A DNA stretch of 64,000 nucleotides from Tropicimonas_B omnivorans (lineage in GTDB: Bacteria; Pseudomonadota; Alphaproteobacteria; Rhodobacterales; Rhodobacteraceae). Below the pieces are notes generated by a model that had not been told where the DNA came from, did no database searches, and saw only the letters and a program-made list of their open reading frames with translations. The DNA is taken from the NCBI RefSeq assembly GCF_031846565.1, contig NZ_JAVRHL010000004.1, positions 1 through 64,000 on the forward strand. The letters are read 5' to 3'. Each line of letters begins with the position of its first letter. Position 1 is the first letter of the stretch. The position numbers and the translations under genes are program-made. Shown one piece after another: positions 55,003 to 64,000 of this stretch.

Positions 55003-58000
55003 ATGTCCCGCTTCTTCATCGACCGTCCCGTCTTCGCCTGGGTGATCTCGATCCTCATCATGGGGATCGGGTTCCTTGCGGTGACGACCCTTCCCATCGC
55101 CCAGTATCCCCAGATCGCGCCCCCGAGCGTCAGTGTCTCGGCGTCCTATCCAGGCGCCTCGGCGCAGACCGTGGCCAACACGGTGACGCAGGTCATCGAA
55201 CAGCAGATGACCGGGCTGGACGGGCTGCGCTACATCTCCTCGAACTCCTCCTCCGCCGGCACGACGAGCGTGTCCCTGACCTTCGAAACGGGCACCGACC
55301 CGGACATCGCGCAGGTGCAGGTGCAGAACAAGCTAAGCCAGGCGACGCCGCTCCTGCCGGAACCGGTGCAGCGGCAGGGTGTCCGGGTGCAGAAATCGTC
55401 CGCCGGTTTCCTCATGGTCCTGTCGCTCATCTCGGAGGACGGCACGTTCGACCAGGCGGATCTCGGCGATTACCTCTCGACCAACCTCGTGGACGAGCTG
55501 AGCCGCATCGAGGGGGTCGGCAGCGTGCAGGTCTTCGGCGGGCAATATGCCATGCGGATCTGGCTCGATCCCGCCAAGCTCGCAGCCTTCGAGCTGACGC
55601 CGAGCGATGTCGTCGCGGCGGTCAGCGCCGAAAACTCGCAGATCTCCGCCGGCGCCTTCGGCACCCGTCCCGCACCCGAAGGGCAGATGCTCAACGCCAC
55701 GATCACGGCGCAGTCGCTCCTGAGCACGCCGGAGGATTTCCGGCAGATCGTGCTGCGCTCAAATGTGAACGGCGGCCTCGTGCTTCTCGACGATGTCGCG
55801 GAGGTGGCGATCGGCTCGGAAAGCTACGCCTTCGAATCCCGCTACAACGGGCAGCCCTCGGCGGGCATGGCCGTCAGCCTTGCGCCCGGGGCCAATGCCC
55901 TCGACGTGTCCGAGGCCGTCAAGGAGCGGATGGAAGAGTTCGCCGAGTTCTTCCCCGAGGGCATGGACTACGTCATCCCCTTCGATACGACGCCGTTCGT
56001 CGAGATCTCCATCGAGGAGGTGGTCCACACGCTGGTCGAGGCCATCGTCCTCGTCTTCTTCGTGATGCTCCTCTTCCTTCAGAACCTGCGCGCCACCCTC
56101 ATTCCGACGCTGGCCGTGCCGGTCGTCATCCTCGGCACGTTCGGCATCCTCGCCGTGGCCGGATACAGCATCAACACGCTGACGATGCTGGCCCTCGTGC
56201 TCGCGATCGGCCTTCTCGTCGACGATGCGATCGTCGTGGTCGAGAATGTCGAGCGGGTCATGGAAGAGGAGGGGCTCTCCCCCCGCGAGGCCACGCGCAA
56301 GTCGATGGGCCAGATCACCGGTGCGCTGATCGGGATCGCGATGGTCCTGTCGGCGGTGTTCGTGCCGATGGCGTTCTTCGGCGGCTCGACCGGCGTCATC
56401 TACCAGCAATTCGCGATCACGATCGTGTCCGCCATGGTGTTGTCCGTGGTCGTCGCGCTGACCCTGACCCCGGCGCTCTGCGCCACCCTTCTGAAACCCG
56501 GTCACGGCGCCGCGAAACGCGGGCCCTTCGGCTGGTTCAACAAGGGGTTCAACGGCGTCATGCGCGGATACGGCAGCATGGTGGGCTGGATCACGCGGCA
56601 TCGCATCATCTCGGGCCTGGCCTATGTCGGCATCGCGGTCGCGATGGTCCTGATGTTCCTGCGGACCCCGACGGGGTTCCTGCCCGAGGAAGACCAGGGC
56701 GTCCTCTTCACCATCGTGCAGCTTCCCACCGGGGCGACGCTGGACCGCACGCTCGACGTCGTCGGCCAGATCGAGGACCACTATCTTCAGAACGAAGGCG
56801 AGAACGTGCAGTCCGTCTTCGGCGTGGCGGGCTTCGGCTTCGGCGGGCAGGGCCAGAACATGGCGCTCGCCTTCGTGCGGCTGAAGGACTGGGAGGAGCG
56901 TCCCTCGCCGGCCCAGAGCGCACAGGCCATCGCGGGGCGCGCCTTCGGGGCGTTCAGCCAGATCAACGACGCCATGGTCTTCCCGATCGTACCGCCGGCG
57001 ATTCCCGAGCTCGGCAACGCCTCGGGCTTCGACTTCTACCTCCAGGCGCGTGGCGGGCAGACCCATGACGAGCTTCTGCAGGCCCGCAACGGCATGCTTG
57101 GCCTCCTTGCGCAAAGTCCGATGATCGCCTCCGCGCGGCCGAACGGACTGGAGGATGCCGCCCAGTTCAACCTCGACATCGACTGGCGCAAGGCCGGCGC
57201 GATGGGCCTCTCCGCGAGCGACGTCAGCAATCTGCTCTCCGTCGCCTGGGCTGGGCGCTACGTGAACGATTTCGTCGATGCCGGCCGGATCAAGCGTGTC
57301 TACGTGCAGGGCCGGGCGGACTCGCGGGCAACGCCGTCGGACCTCGACCAGTGGCGGGTGCGCAATTCGTCGGGCGGCCTCGTGCCCTTCGGCAACTTCG
57401 CCGAGGGCAACTGGCAGCAGGGTCCGCAAGGCGTCTATCGTTACGACGGTTTCCCGGCGATGCAGCTTCAGGGGGATCCCGCGCCCGGCGTGACCTCCGG
57501 CGAGGCGCTGGCGGAGATCGAGCGCCTGGCGGAACAGCTTCCCGGCTTCGAGGTCGCCTTCACCGGCCTTTCGCTCGAGGAGCAGGAATCGGGCAGCCAG
57601 GCCCCGCTGCTCTACGCGCTGTCGCTGGCGGCGGTGTTCCTGTCCCTTGCCGCGCTCTACGAGAGCTGGACCATCCCCTTCGCCGTCATGCTCGCGATGC
57701 CCATCGGCGTTCTGGGGGCGCTCATCGGCGCATGGCTCGGAGGGTACGAGAACGGCGTCTTCTTCCAGGTCGGCCTCCTGACGGTCATCGGCCTGACCGG
57801 CAAGAACGCGATCCTGATCGTCGAGTTCGCGCGCGAGAGGATGAACGGCGGCGAGACCCTGATGGTCGCGACCCGGGAAGCCTCGGTCCAGAGGTTCCGG
57901 CCGATCATCATGACCTCCATGGCCTTCTCGCTCGGCGTGCTGCCGCTGGTGATCAGCACCGGGGCCGGCGCCGGGGGCCGCAACGCCATCGGCGCGGGCG

Positions 58001-58161
58001 TTCTGGGCGGCACGCTGTCCTCCACGATCTTCGGCGTGCTTCTCGTGCCGCTCTTCTTCGTGGTGGTGATGAGCCTCTTCGGACGCCGACAGGTGCGGGA
58101 GGCCGAGGCGCGGGCAGAGGCGGCGTCCTCCGAGCCAAGGCTCGCCACTGCCGCCGAGTGA
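55003..58161 (+). CDS. RND multidrug efflux pump, HAE1 family (AcrB-like)
   Basis: Inner-membrane proton-driven efflux transporter of 1052 aa with 12 helices and two large periplasmic loops. The start MSRFFIDRPVFAWVISILIM is the classic HAE1 opening. The proton-relay pair is in LAIGLLVDDAIVVVENVERV (helix 4), and GVLPLVIST and GRNAIGAGVLGGTLSSTIFG are in the C-terminal half. ATG 55003 follows the adaptor stop by one base. It forms, with an outer-membrane channel encoded elsewhere, a tripartite drug exporter. No TolC-like gene follows; a strong terminator ends the operon. Confidence 0.95.
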   Translation: MSRFFIDRPVFAWVISILIMGIGFLAVTTLPIAQYPQIAPPSVSVSASYPGASAQTVANTVTQVIEQQMTGLDGLRYISSNSSSAGTTSVSLTFETGTDPDIAQVQVQNKLSQATPLLPEPVQRQGVRVQKSSAGFLMVLSLISEDGTFDQADLGDYLSTNLVDELSRIEGVGSVQVFGGQYAMRIWLDPAKLAAFELTPSDVVAAVSAENSQISAGAFGTRPAPEGQMLNATITAQSLLSTPEDFRQIVLRSNVNGGLVLLDDVAEVAIGSESYAFESRYNGQPSAGMAVSLAPGANALDVSEAVKERMEEFAEFFPEGMDYVIPFDTTPFVEISIEEVVHTLVEAIVLVFFVMLLFLQNLRATLIPTLAVPVVILGTFGILAVAGYSINTLTMLALVLAIGLLVDDAIVVVENVERVMEEEGLSPREATRKSMGQITGALIGIAMVLSAVFVPMAFFGGSTGVIYQQFAITIVSAMVLSVVVALTLTPALCATLLKPGHGAAKRGPFGWFNKGFNGVMRGYGSMVGWITRHRIISGLAYVGIAVAMVLMFLRTPTGFLPEEDQGVLFTIVQLPTGATLDRTLDVVGQIEDHYLQNEGENVQSVFGVAGFGFGGQGQNMALAFVRLKDWEERPSPAQSAQAIAGRAFGAFSQINDAMVFPIVPPAIPELGNASGFDFYLQARGGQTHDELLQARNGMLGLLAQSPMIASARPNGLEDAAQFNLDIDWRKAGAMGLSASDVSNLLSVAWAGRYVNDFVDAGRIKRVYVQGRADSRATPSDLDQWRVRNSSGGLVPFGNFAEGNWQQGPQGVYRYDGFPAMQLQGDPAPGVTSGEALAEIERLAEQLPGFEVAFTGLSLEEQESGSQAPLLYALSLAAVFLSLAALYESWTIPFAVMLAMPIGVLGALIGAWLGGYENGVFFQVGLLTVIGLTGKNAILIVEFARERMNGGETLMVATREASVQRFRPIIMTSMAFSLGVLPLVISTGAGAGGRNAIGAGVLGGTLSSTIFGVLLVPLFFVVVMSLFGRRQVREAEARAEAASSEPRLATAAE

Positions 58162-58181
58162 ACGCGCGGGAGTGCTGGAAT

Positions 58182-58215
58182 AAAGGAGCGCCGCCCGAGG
58201 GGGCGGCGCTCCTTT
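58182..58215. terminator. strong bidirectional terminator after the RND pump
   Basis: Perfect 15-bp arms AAAGGAGCGCCGCCC (58182-58196) and GGGCGGCGCTCCTTT (58201-58215) with a GAGG loop, T-rich behind (CGTTTGG) and A-rich in front (AATAAAGG). It can serve both the pump operon and the convergent alcohol dehydrogenase operon. Confidence 0.9.
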
Positions 58216-58288
58216 CGTTTGGTGCATGGTCTCCGGCCGGGGCAGATGCGCGGTTCGAACAGAGCGTCGCTCCCGTCCCGGGGCGGTG

Positions 58289-59434
58289 TCAGATCGCCGC
58301 CTCGAACAGCGCCCGCATGTTTGCCTCCGTCAGTTCCACCGGGTTGCCTCCGCAGGACGGATCGCGGAGGGCCATCGCGACGAGATCGTCGATACGGTCG
58401 CCCGTCGCGCCGAGGTCGCTCAGCTTCCCCGGAATGGCAAAGCGCGCGTTGAAGTCGTCCACGAACTTGCGGAACCCGTCGAAGCCGCCGTCGATCCCGA
58501 GATATCCCGCGGCGCGGTCGAAGCGTTCGGCAATGACCGGGGCGTTCAACTCCAGAACGGCGGGCATGCAGACGGCATTCGTGGTGCCGTGGTGGGTGCC
58601 CCAGATGGCGCCGACGGGATGGCTCATCGCATGGATCGCGCCGAGGCCCTTCTGGAAGGCCGTGGCCCCCATCGCGGCGGCGGACATCATGTTCGCCCGC
58701 GCCTCGATGTCGCCCGGCGTGTCGTAGGCACGCGGCAGGTTCTCGATCACGAGCCGCATCCCCTCGAGCGCGATGCCATGGCTCATCGGGTGGTAATGCG
58801 GTGAGGAGAAGGCCTCCACGCAATGGGCGAAGGCGTCCAGGCCGGTCCCGGCGGTGATCGCCTTCGGCATTCCGACGGTCAGCTCGGGGTCCGCGATCAC
58901 GATGGCCGGCAGCACCTTGGGGTGGAAGATGATCTTCTTCTCGTGCGTCGCCGAATTGGTGATGACGCTGGCGCGGCCGACCTCCGAGCCGGTCCCGGCG
59001 GTGGTGGGAACGGCGATGTTGGGCGCGATGGCGTCCGCGTCGGCGCGGGTCCACCAATCGCCGATATCCTCGAAATCCCAGACGGGCCGGGTCTGGCCGG
59101 CCATGAAGGCGACCATCTTGCCAAGGTCGAGGCCGGAGCCGCCGCCGAAGGCGATGACGCCGTCATGGCCGCCGTCGCGGTAGGCCTTCACGCCTGCCGC
59201 GAGGTTCTTCTCGTTCGGGTTCGGATCGACCTCCGAGAAGATCGCACGCCCGAGGCCTGCCGTGTCGAGGATCTCCAGCGCGCGCTCGGTGATCTCGAGC
59301 CCGGCAAGCCCCTTGTCGGTGACAAGAAGCGGGCGGGTGATCCCGGCGGCCGTGCAGGCGCCCGGCAGCTCCGCGATGCGGCCGGCGCCGAAACGGATCG
59401 AGGTGGGGTAGGACCAGTTGGCGGTTGGGCTCAT
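58289..59434 (-). CDS. iron-containing alcohol dehydrogenase
   Basis: Group III (Fe2+) alcohol dehydrogenase of 381 aa. NAD-binding loop FGGGSGLDLGKMVAF, family signature with PTTAGTGSEVGRASVI, and iron ligands in GLDAFAHCVEAF and HPVGAIWGTHHGTTNAVCMP. Its ATG overlaps the stop of the upstream aldehyde dehydrogenase (TGATG at 59432-59436), so it is the last gene of the operon. It probably oxidises an alcohol to the aldehyde handled by that dehydrogenase; the substrate is not determined by sequence. Confidence 0.9.
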   Translation of the reverse strand: MSPTANWSYPTSIRFGAGRIAELPGACTAAGITRPLLVTDKGLAGLEITERALEILDTAGLGRAIFSEVDPNPNEKNLAAGVKAYRDGGHDGVIAFGGGSGLDLGKMVAFMAGQTRPVWDFEDIGDWWTRADADAIAPNIAVPTTAGTGSEVGRASVITNSATHEKKIIFHPKVLPAIVIADPELTVGMPKAITAGTGLDAFAHCVEAFSSPHYHPMSHGIALEGMRLVIENLPRAYDTPGDIEARANMMSAAAMGATAFQKGLGAIHAMSHPVGAIWGTHHGTTNAVCMPAVLELNAPVIAERFDRAAGYLGIDGGFDGFRKFVDDFNARFAIPGKLSDLGATGDRIDDLVAMALRDPSCGGNPVELTEANMRALFEAAI

Positions 59435-60813
59435 CAGGACGACTTCTTCAGGTGGTAGGATTTGGGGCGGGTGAGCGCCTGGATGCCGAGGATGGAGAGG
59501 CCCGCGCCGCGGCCGGTATCCTTGCAGCCGGTCCAGCAGAGGGCGGGGTCGAGGTAATCGGCGCGGTTCATGAATAGGGTCCCGGTCTCGATCCGGTCGC
59601 CGAGGTCGGCGGCGCGGTCCAGGTCGCGGGTCCAGATGCTGGCGGTGAGGCCGAAGCGGCTGTCGTTCATCAGCCGGACCGCTTCATCGTCGTCCTTGAC
59701 CGGCATGATGCCGACGACGGGACCGAAGCTCTCCTCCCGCATCACGTCCATGTCGTGGGTGACGCCGGTCAGGACCTGCGGCGTGAGGTAGGCGCCGCCA
59801 TCGTCCGCCGGCGAGGTCTCGAGATGCGCCGTCGCGCCCTCCGCCACGGCCTTGTCGATCTGCTCCCGCACGGTCCGGGCGAAGCGGACGTTCGCCATCG
59901 GGCCGATCGTCGTTTCGGGATCGAGCGGATCGCCGAGCTTCAGAGCCTTGGCCCAGGTCACCGCCTTCTCGACGAACGCGTCATAGAGGCTTTCGTGGAC
60001 GTAGATGCGTTCGATCCCGCAGCAGCACTGGCCGGCATTGAACATCGCGCCGTCCATCAGCCCGTCCACCGCCGCGTCCAGATCGGCATCCTCGCGCACA
60101 TAGCCCGGATCCTTGCCGCCGAGCTCGGTCGAGACGGGCGTAAAGGTCCCCGCAGCCGCCTTCTCCATCGCCTGGCCACCACCGACGGATCCGGTGAAGT
60201 TCACGAAGTCCACCGCGCGGGCGGAAATGAGGGCGCTGGTCGTATCGTGGTCCATGAAGATGTTCTGGAACACGTCCTCCGGGATGCCGACGGAGTGGAA
60301 GGCCCGTGCCATCCGCTCGCCCACGAGGAGCGTCTGCGTGGCGTGCTTCAGTAGGACGGTGTTGCCGGCGATGAGGGCAGGCGCGACGGTATTGATCGCG
60401 GTCATCCAGGGGTAGTTCCAGGGCGCGACGACGAGGACGACCCCCCAGGGCAGGCGGCGGATGTAGCGGCGGGAGGTGTCATCGTCCCCCACCTCGATAT
60501 CCGCCAGGGCCGCCTCGGCGATGTCCGCCATGTGGCCGCCGCGCTCACGGAAGCCGCCGAACTCGCCGCCGTAGCGCACCGGGCGGCCCATCATCCGCGC
60601 CAGCTCCTCGACGATTTCGTCGTTCATCTCCCCCACGGCCTCGATCCCCGCGCGCACGAGGGCCGCGCGCTCGGCGATGGACCGCGCCGCCCAGTCCGTC
60701 TGAGCGGTGCGGGCACGGGCAGCGGCGTCCCGTGCGGCCTCGGGCGAGAGCGTCTCCCGTTCGGCAAGGATCGATCCGTCGATCGGTGAGACGCATGTCA
60801 GCTTGGTCGTCAT
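59434..60813 (-). CDS. aldehyde dehydrogenase family protein
   Basis: NAD(P)+-dependent aldehyde dehydrogenase of 459 aa. Motifs are VVAPWNYPWMTAINTVAPAL, FTGSVGGGQAM, ELGGKDPGYV with the general-base Glu, and NAGQCCCGIERIYV with the catalytic Cys, then ESFGPVVGIM. It lies 3 bp after the glutamine synthetase-like gene and overlaps the alcohol dehydrogenase gene, so it acts in the same pathway. Similar to, but clearly distinct from, the aldehyde dehydrogenase at 46783. Confidence 0.9.
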   Translation of the reverse strand: MTTKLTCVSPIDGSILAERETLSPEAARDAAARARTAQTDWAARSIAERAALVRAGIEAVGEMNDEIVEELARMMGRPVRYGGEFGGFRERGGHMADIAEAALADIEVGDDDTSRRYIRRLPWGVVLVVAPWNYPWMTAINTVAPALIAGNTVLLKHATQTLLVGERMARAFHSVGIPEDVFQNIFMDHDTTSALISARAVDFVNFTGSVGGGQAMEKAAAGTFTPVSTELGGKDPGYVREDADLDAAVDGLMDGAMFNAGQCCCGIERIYVHESLYDAFVEKAVTWAKALKLGDPLDPETTIGPMANVRFARTVREQIDKAVAEGATAHLETSPADDGGAYLTPQVLTGVTHDMDVMREESFGPVVGIMPVKDDDEAVRLMNDSRFGLTASIWTRDLDRAADLGDRIETGTLFMNRADYLDPALCWTGCKDTGRGAGLSILGIQALTRPKSYHLKKSS

Positions 60814-60816
60814 AAG

Positions 60817-62181
60817 TCAGGCTCCCTCGAACCCGCGCGCGAGCTCCCAATCGGTCACGGCGCGGTCGTATTCCTCTTGTTCCCATGTTCCGCAGCGGAC
60901 GTAGTGGTCGACCACGGCATCGCCAAAGGCTTCGCGCAACATGGTCGAGGTCCGCAAGGTCTCGATCGCGTCGCGCAGGGTGCGCGGGATCTCCTCGACG
61001 TCGTCCTCCGCATAGGCGTCCCCCTCGTAGGGGCGCGGCAGCGTCAGCTTTTCCTCGATGCCGCGGAGGCCGGCCGCGATCAGCGCGGCCTGCGCGAGGT
61101 AGGGGTTCATGTCGGACCCGCCGGTGCGGCACTCGATCCGGACGCCCCGGGTTCCCTCGCCGCAGAGGCGGAAGGCGGCGGTGCGGTTGTCCACCGACCA
61201 CACGGCCTTGGTCGGCGCGAAGGTGCCTGGGGCGAAGCGCTTGTAGCTGTTGACGTAGGGCGCGAGGAAGAAGGTGTAGTCCCGCGCGTAGGCCAGAAGC
61301 CCCGCCACGAACATGCGCATCAGCTCCGACATGCCATGGGCGTCCGCCTCGTCGAAGAACGCCGCCTCGCCGTCTTTCCAGAGCGACAGGTGGACGTGAC
61401 TGGAGGAGCCGACCTTGTCCGGCGCCCATTTCGGCAGGAAGCTCGCGGAGCAGCCGTTCTGCCACGCGATCTCCTTCGTCGCTTGCTTGGCGATGGTGTG
61501 ATGGTCCGCGCAGTCGAGCGCCGACGCGTAGCGGATGTTGAGCTCCTGCTGGCCGATTTCCGCCTCACCCTTGGTGCACTCCACCGGGATGCCGGCGGCC
61601 ACGAGGTGGTTTCGCAGGGGCCGCATCACGGCCTCCTCCTTGGTCGTCTGGAAGAGGTTGTAGTCCTCGTTGAAGCCGTTGAAGGGGACGAGGTCGCGAT
61701 ACCCGCTCTTCTGGAGCGTGCGGTAGTCGCCCTGGAACAGGAAGAACTCCAGCTCCGTCGCCATCGCGGCATCGAGGCCCATCTCGGCGAGCCGCGCGAC
61801 CTGCGCCTTCAGCATCTCCCGCGGGGCATGGGGGACGGGCGCGTGGTCGTGGTGATCGAGCAGGTCACCGAGGACCAGCGCGGTTCCCTCCAGCCAGGGC
61901 ACGAGACGGAGCGTCGAGAGGTCCGGCTTCAGCACGTAATCGCCGTATCCCGTCCGCCAGCTCGTGGAAGCGTAGCCGTCCGGCGTGGACATGACGAGGT
62001 CGGTGGCGAGGAGGTAATTGCAGCAATGCGTCTCCTCGTGGGCATGGTCGATGAAGTTCGAGACGTGGAACCGCTTGCCCATCAGGCGCCCCTGCATGTC
62101 CACCATGGCGGCGAGGACGGTGTCGATCTCCCCGGCCTCGGCCTTTTTCTTGAGGGCGTCGAATGTCAGGTTTCCGGGCAT
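60817..62181 (-). CDS. glutamine synthetase-family gamma-glutamyl ligase
   Basis: Protein of 454 aa of the GS-III-like/PuuA-like group. Active-site segments are present: MATELEFFLFQGDY, GEAEIGQQELNIRY (Glu ligands), GSSSHVHLSLW, APYVNSYKRFAPGTFAPT, VDNRTAAFRL and IECRTGGSDMNPYLAQA. Such enzymes join glutamate to an amine (putrescine, ethanolamine, isopropylamine products) instead of ammonia. The gene order, after a TRAP uptake system and before aldehyde and alcohol dehydrogenases, suggests gamma-glutamylation of an amino alcohol or polyamine before oxidation. The actual amine is not known. Confidence 0.85.
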   Translation of the reverse strand: MPGNLTFDALKKKAEAGEIDTVLAAMVDMQGRLMGKRFHVSNFIDHAHEETHCCNYLLATDLVMSTPDGYASTSWRTGYGDYVLKPDLSTLRLVPWLEGTALVLGDLLDHHDHAPVPHAPREMLKAQVARLAEMGLDAAMATELEFFLFQGDYRTLQKSGYRDLVPFNGFNEDYNLFQTTKEEAVMRPLRNHLVAAGIPVECTKGEAEIGQQELNIRYASALDCADHHTIAKQATKEIAWQNGCSASFLPKWAPDKVGSSSHVHLSLWKDGEAAFFDEADAHGMSELMRMFVAGLLAYARDYTFFLAPYVNSYKRFAPGTFAPTKAVWSVDNRTAAFRLCGEGTRGVRIECRTGGSDMNPYLAQAALIAAGLRGIEEKLTLPRPYEGDAYAEDDVEEIPRTLRDAIETLRTSTMLREAFGDAVVDHYVRCGTWEQEEYDRAVTDWELARGFEGA

Positions 62182-62259
62182 CTGGATCGGTCCTTGGGGG
62201 TACGTGCGCGGGGAAAGGGACGGCCCGGATCTGACCGGACCGCCCCCTCATGCTCTGGC

Positions 62260-63300
62260 TCAGCCGTTGGTGTAGGGAGGGCCGGCCTGGTTGATGATGT
62301 CGTTGTACTCGCGGAAGATCGAGACGACCTTCTGGTGCACCTCGCCCTCCTCGGCGATCTCGTCCCAGAACTCCTTGGCCGCGTTCTCGACCTCGGCCCA
62401 TTCCTCGGCCGGAACGGTGCGCAGCTCGAGCTTCTCGCCGGTCGCCCTGAGCCGCGCCTCGCCGCCCCAGTACCACTGGTTGCGGTAGGTGTGGCCGGCC
62501 TCGATCGCGGCCATGACCAGCTCCTTAAGATGATCGGGCAGTTCCGACCACCGCTCCTGGTTGACGAAGAAGGAGCCGATCCACGCGCCCGAGATGTTGT
62601 TGGTCAGGAAGTAGTCGGTCACGTCCGCCCAGCCGACGGTATAATCCTCGGTGATGCCGGACCACGCCATGCCGTCGAGCTCGCCCGTCTGAACGGCAAC
62701 CTCGGCGTCCTCGTAGGGAATGTTCACCGGCACCACACCGAAGCGGGACAGGAAGCGCCCGGCCGTCGGGAAGGTGTAGAGCTTCAGCCCGTCCAGATCG
62801 GAGACCGACGTGATTTCCCGCGTCGTGTTGAAGTTGCAGGGATCCTGTCCGGCGGCCGAGAGCCACTTCACGCCGACCTTCGAATATTCCTCGTCCCAGA
62901 TCTCCTTCAGACCATACTGGTTGAAGAGCACCGGCACGTCGAGGATGTGCTTGGTCGCGAACGGGAAGTAGCCGCCGAAGACCCGGAGCGGGGTCGGCGA
63001 GGCCATGCTGTCGTCATCGGAGTGCACGGCATCGATCGTCCCGCGCTGAAGTGCCTGGAAGAGTTCGCCCGTGGGCACGATCTGGTCGGCATAGAACAGC
63101 TCGATCTCCATCTCGCCGTTCGAGGCGGCATTGATGTAGTCGATGATGGGCTTCGTGACCTGCTCGCCGAGGGCGGCACCGGCATAGGTCTGGAAGCGCC
63201 AGCGGATCGGCTCCTGCGCCCGCGCGATAGAGGGTGCGGCGAGGGTCGCGGGGCCGGCAACGGCCGCGGTCTGGAGGAACTTGCGTCTCGTGGTCGTCAT
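62260..63300 (-). CDS. dctP: TRAP transporter substrate-binding protein (DctP/TAXI type)
   Basis: Protein of 346 aa that binds substrate in the periplasm for a TRAP transporter. It begins with a twin-arginine signal (MTTTRRKFLQTAAVAGPATL), so it is exported folded. The mature part reads EPIRWRFQTYAGAALGEQVT and contains ELFYADQIVPTGELFQAL and LPDHLKELVMAAIEAG, typical of DctP. It lies 57 bp after the permease gene and 78 bp before the glutamine synthetase-like gene on the same strand, so uptake and metabolism are co-transcribed. TRAP systems use a Na+ gradient; substrate unknown. Confidence 0.9.
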   Translation of the reverse strand: MTTTRRKFLQTAAVAGPATLAAPSIARAQEPIRWRFQTYAGAALGEQVTKPIIDYINAASNGEMEIELFYADQIVPTGELFQALQRGTIDAVHSDDDSMASPTPLRVFGGYFPFATKHILDVPVLFNQYGLKEIWDEEYSKVGVKWLSAAGQDPCNFNTTREITSVSDLDGLKLYTFPTAGRFLSRFGVVPVNIPYEDAEVAVQTGELDGMAWSGITEDYTVGWADVTDYFLTNNISGAWIGSFFVNQERWSELPDHLKELVMAAIEAGHTYRNQWYWGGEARLRATGEKLELRTVPAEEWAEVENAAKEFWDEIAEEGEVHQKVVSIFREYNDIINQAGPPYTNG

Positions 63301-63357
63301 CTGAAGTATCTCCTTGGTGGGGGGGAACGGCCGGTTCTCCCGGCTCTGTCTGGTCGC

Positions 63358-64000
63358 TCAGAGACCGTACACCTTGGTCGGCAGCCACAGAGCGATTTCT
63401 GGGAAGATCATCACCAGCGCGAGCGCGAGGATCATGACGAAGACGAAGGGCACGATGGAGCGGTAGATGTCCCGCAGGCCGATCTCGGGAGGGGCCATCG
63501 CGCGCATCAGGAAGAGATTGTAGCCGAAGGGCGGCGTCATGTAGGCGATCTGGCAGGTGATCGTGTAGAGCACGCCGTACCACACCAGATCGAAGCCGAG
63601 TTCGCCCACGAGCGGCACGTAGAGCGGCGCCACGATGACCAGCATCGCCGTGTCGTCGAGGAACGTGCCCATGACGAGAAAGCTGAGCTGCATCAGGATG
63701 AGGATCATCCACGGGTTCAGGCCCAGCTGCTCGGTGAACAGCGATTCGATGGCCCGCACCGCGCCCAGGCCGTCGAACACGGCGCCGAAGGCGAGGGCGG
63801 CGGTGATGATCCACATGAACATGCAGGTGATGCCGAGGGTCTGCCGGATCGTCGTCTCGAAGACGGCCCAGGTCATCCGGCGCTTGAGAACCGCGGCGAC
63901 GAAGGCGGCGATGGCGCCGATGGCGGAACTCTCGACGAGGCTGGTCCAGCCGTTGACGAAAGGCACCATCATCACCGCGAAGATCGCGACGGGCAGGAGA
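63358..64000 (-). CDS. dctM: TRAP transporter large permease DctM (partial, runs off the window)
   Basis: C-terminal 213 codons of a DctM-type permease; the frame is still open at base 64000. Hydrophobic helices with WAVFETTIRQTLGITCMFMW (split region), LGLNPWMILILMQLSFLVMG and GVLYTITCQIAYMTPPFGYN, plus the final helices VFVMILALALVMIFPEIALW, are those of the IT superfamily. The gene order from right to left is dctM then dctP; a small permease subunit (DctQ) would lie beyond the window. Confidence 0.9.
   Translation of the reverse strand, partial: LLPVAIFAVMMVPFVNGWTSLVESSAIGAIAAFVAAVLKRRMTWAVFETTIRQTLGITCMFMWIITAALAFGAVFDGLGAVRAIESLFTEQLGLNPWMILILMQLSFLVMGTFLDDTAMLVIVAPLYVPLVGELGFDLVWYGVLYTITCQIAYMTPPFGYNLFLMRAMAPPEIGLRDIYRSIVPFVFVMILALALVMIFPEIALWLPTKVYGL

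Noticed and set aside
55759..58227. Long minus-strand open frame opposite the RND pump
   Set aside because: Composition artefact opposite a clear AcrB-type gene; His/Asp/Arg-rich with no recognisable motif. The same applies to the plus-strand frame opposite copA (44092-45984).

Overview
The window is high-GC DNA (mostly 60-68% by eye) whose gene content points to an alphaproteobacterium of the Rhodobacterales/Roseobacter type. The evidence is an NDUFS4-like complex I accessory gene next to uvrB, a TRAP transporter with DctP/DctM, MYG1-family and DUF6880/DUF6634-type proteins, a Cu/Zn superoxide dismutase, several GcvA-like LysR regulators, and degenerate intergenic repeats. The species cannot be named from sequence alone.

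Layout. (1) 1-11564 is an accessory region. It holds a LysR/EamA pair, an IS1595-type transposase, an SDR-DoxX/DUF2269 pair, an alpha/beta hydrolase, a SIR2-HerA anti-phage module (7706-10446) with a small third gene, and at 10926-11564 the decayed right end of a Tn7-like element. (2) 11570-38900 is a second, complete Tn7-like transposon of about 27.3 kb. Its left end carries three putative TnsB sites and its right end two. The terminal 26-bp inverted repeats match at 21 positions and are flanked by the direct repeat CCCTC (extendable to ACACCCTC). Its four-gene operon tnsA-tnsB-tnsC(tniB)-tniQ lies beside the left end. Cargo includes a type IIG (Eco57I-like) restriction-modification enzyme, LysR-controlled catabolic or detoxification genes (NmrA-like SDR, SRPBCC proteins, DUF2000, an esterase-NmrA fusion, an isocitrate lyase/PEP mutase-family enzyme), hypothetical genes and at least five pseudogenes or gene fragments. 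(3) 38907-64000 looks like ordinary chromosome: NDUFS4-like gene, uvrB, MYG1, quinone oxidoreductase-like gene, copA, aldehyde dehydrogenase, argE, sodC, tRNA-Arg(UCU), VOC and DUF1801 genes, glycerate 2-kinase, a TetR-controlled RND efflux pair, and an operon of TRAP transporter, glutamine synthetase-like ligase, aldehyde dehydrogenase and iron alcohol dehydrogenase.

Main result. The right end of the complete transposon stops exactly at the stop codon of the NDUFS4-like gene; the target duplication includes two bases of that codon. Immediately left of its left end, across the same CCCTC, lies the right end of a related older element with the same end architecture and the same end-proximal DUF6880 gene. 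The locus therefore reads as a tandem array of Tn7-like elements that home to the 3' end of a respiratory complex I gene, carrying anti-phage cargo (SIR2-HerA, type IIG RM). A single TniQ of 491 aa is the only visible targeting candidate; no TnsE, Cas gene or CRISPR array was seen.

Limits. Family assignments rest on motif recognition without database searches. Start codons were chosen from ribosome-binding sites, gene overlaps and family length. The left end of the older element was not found.
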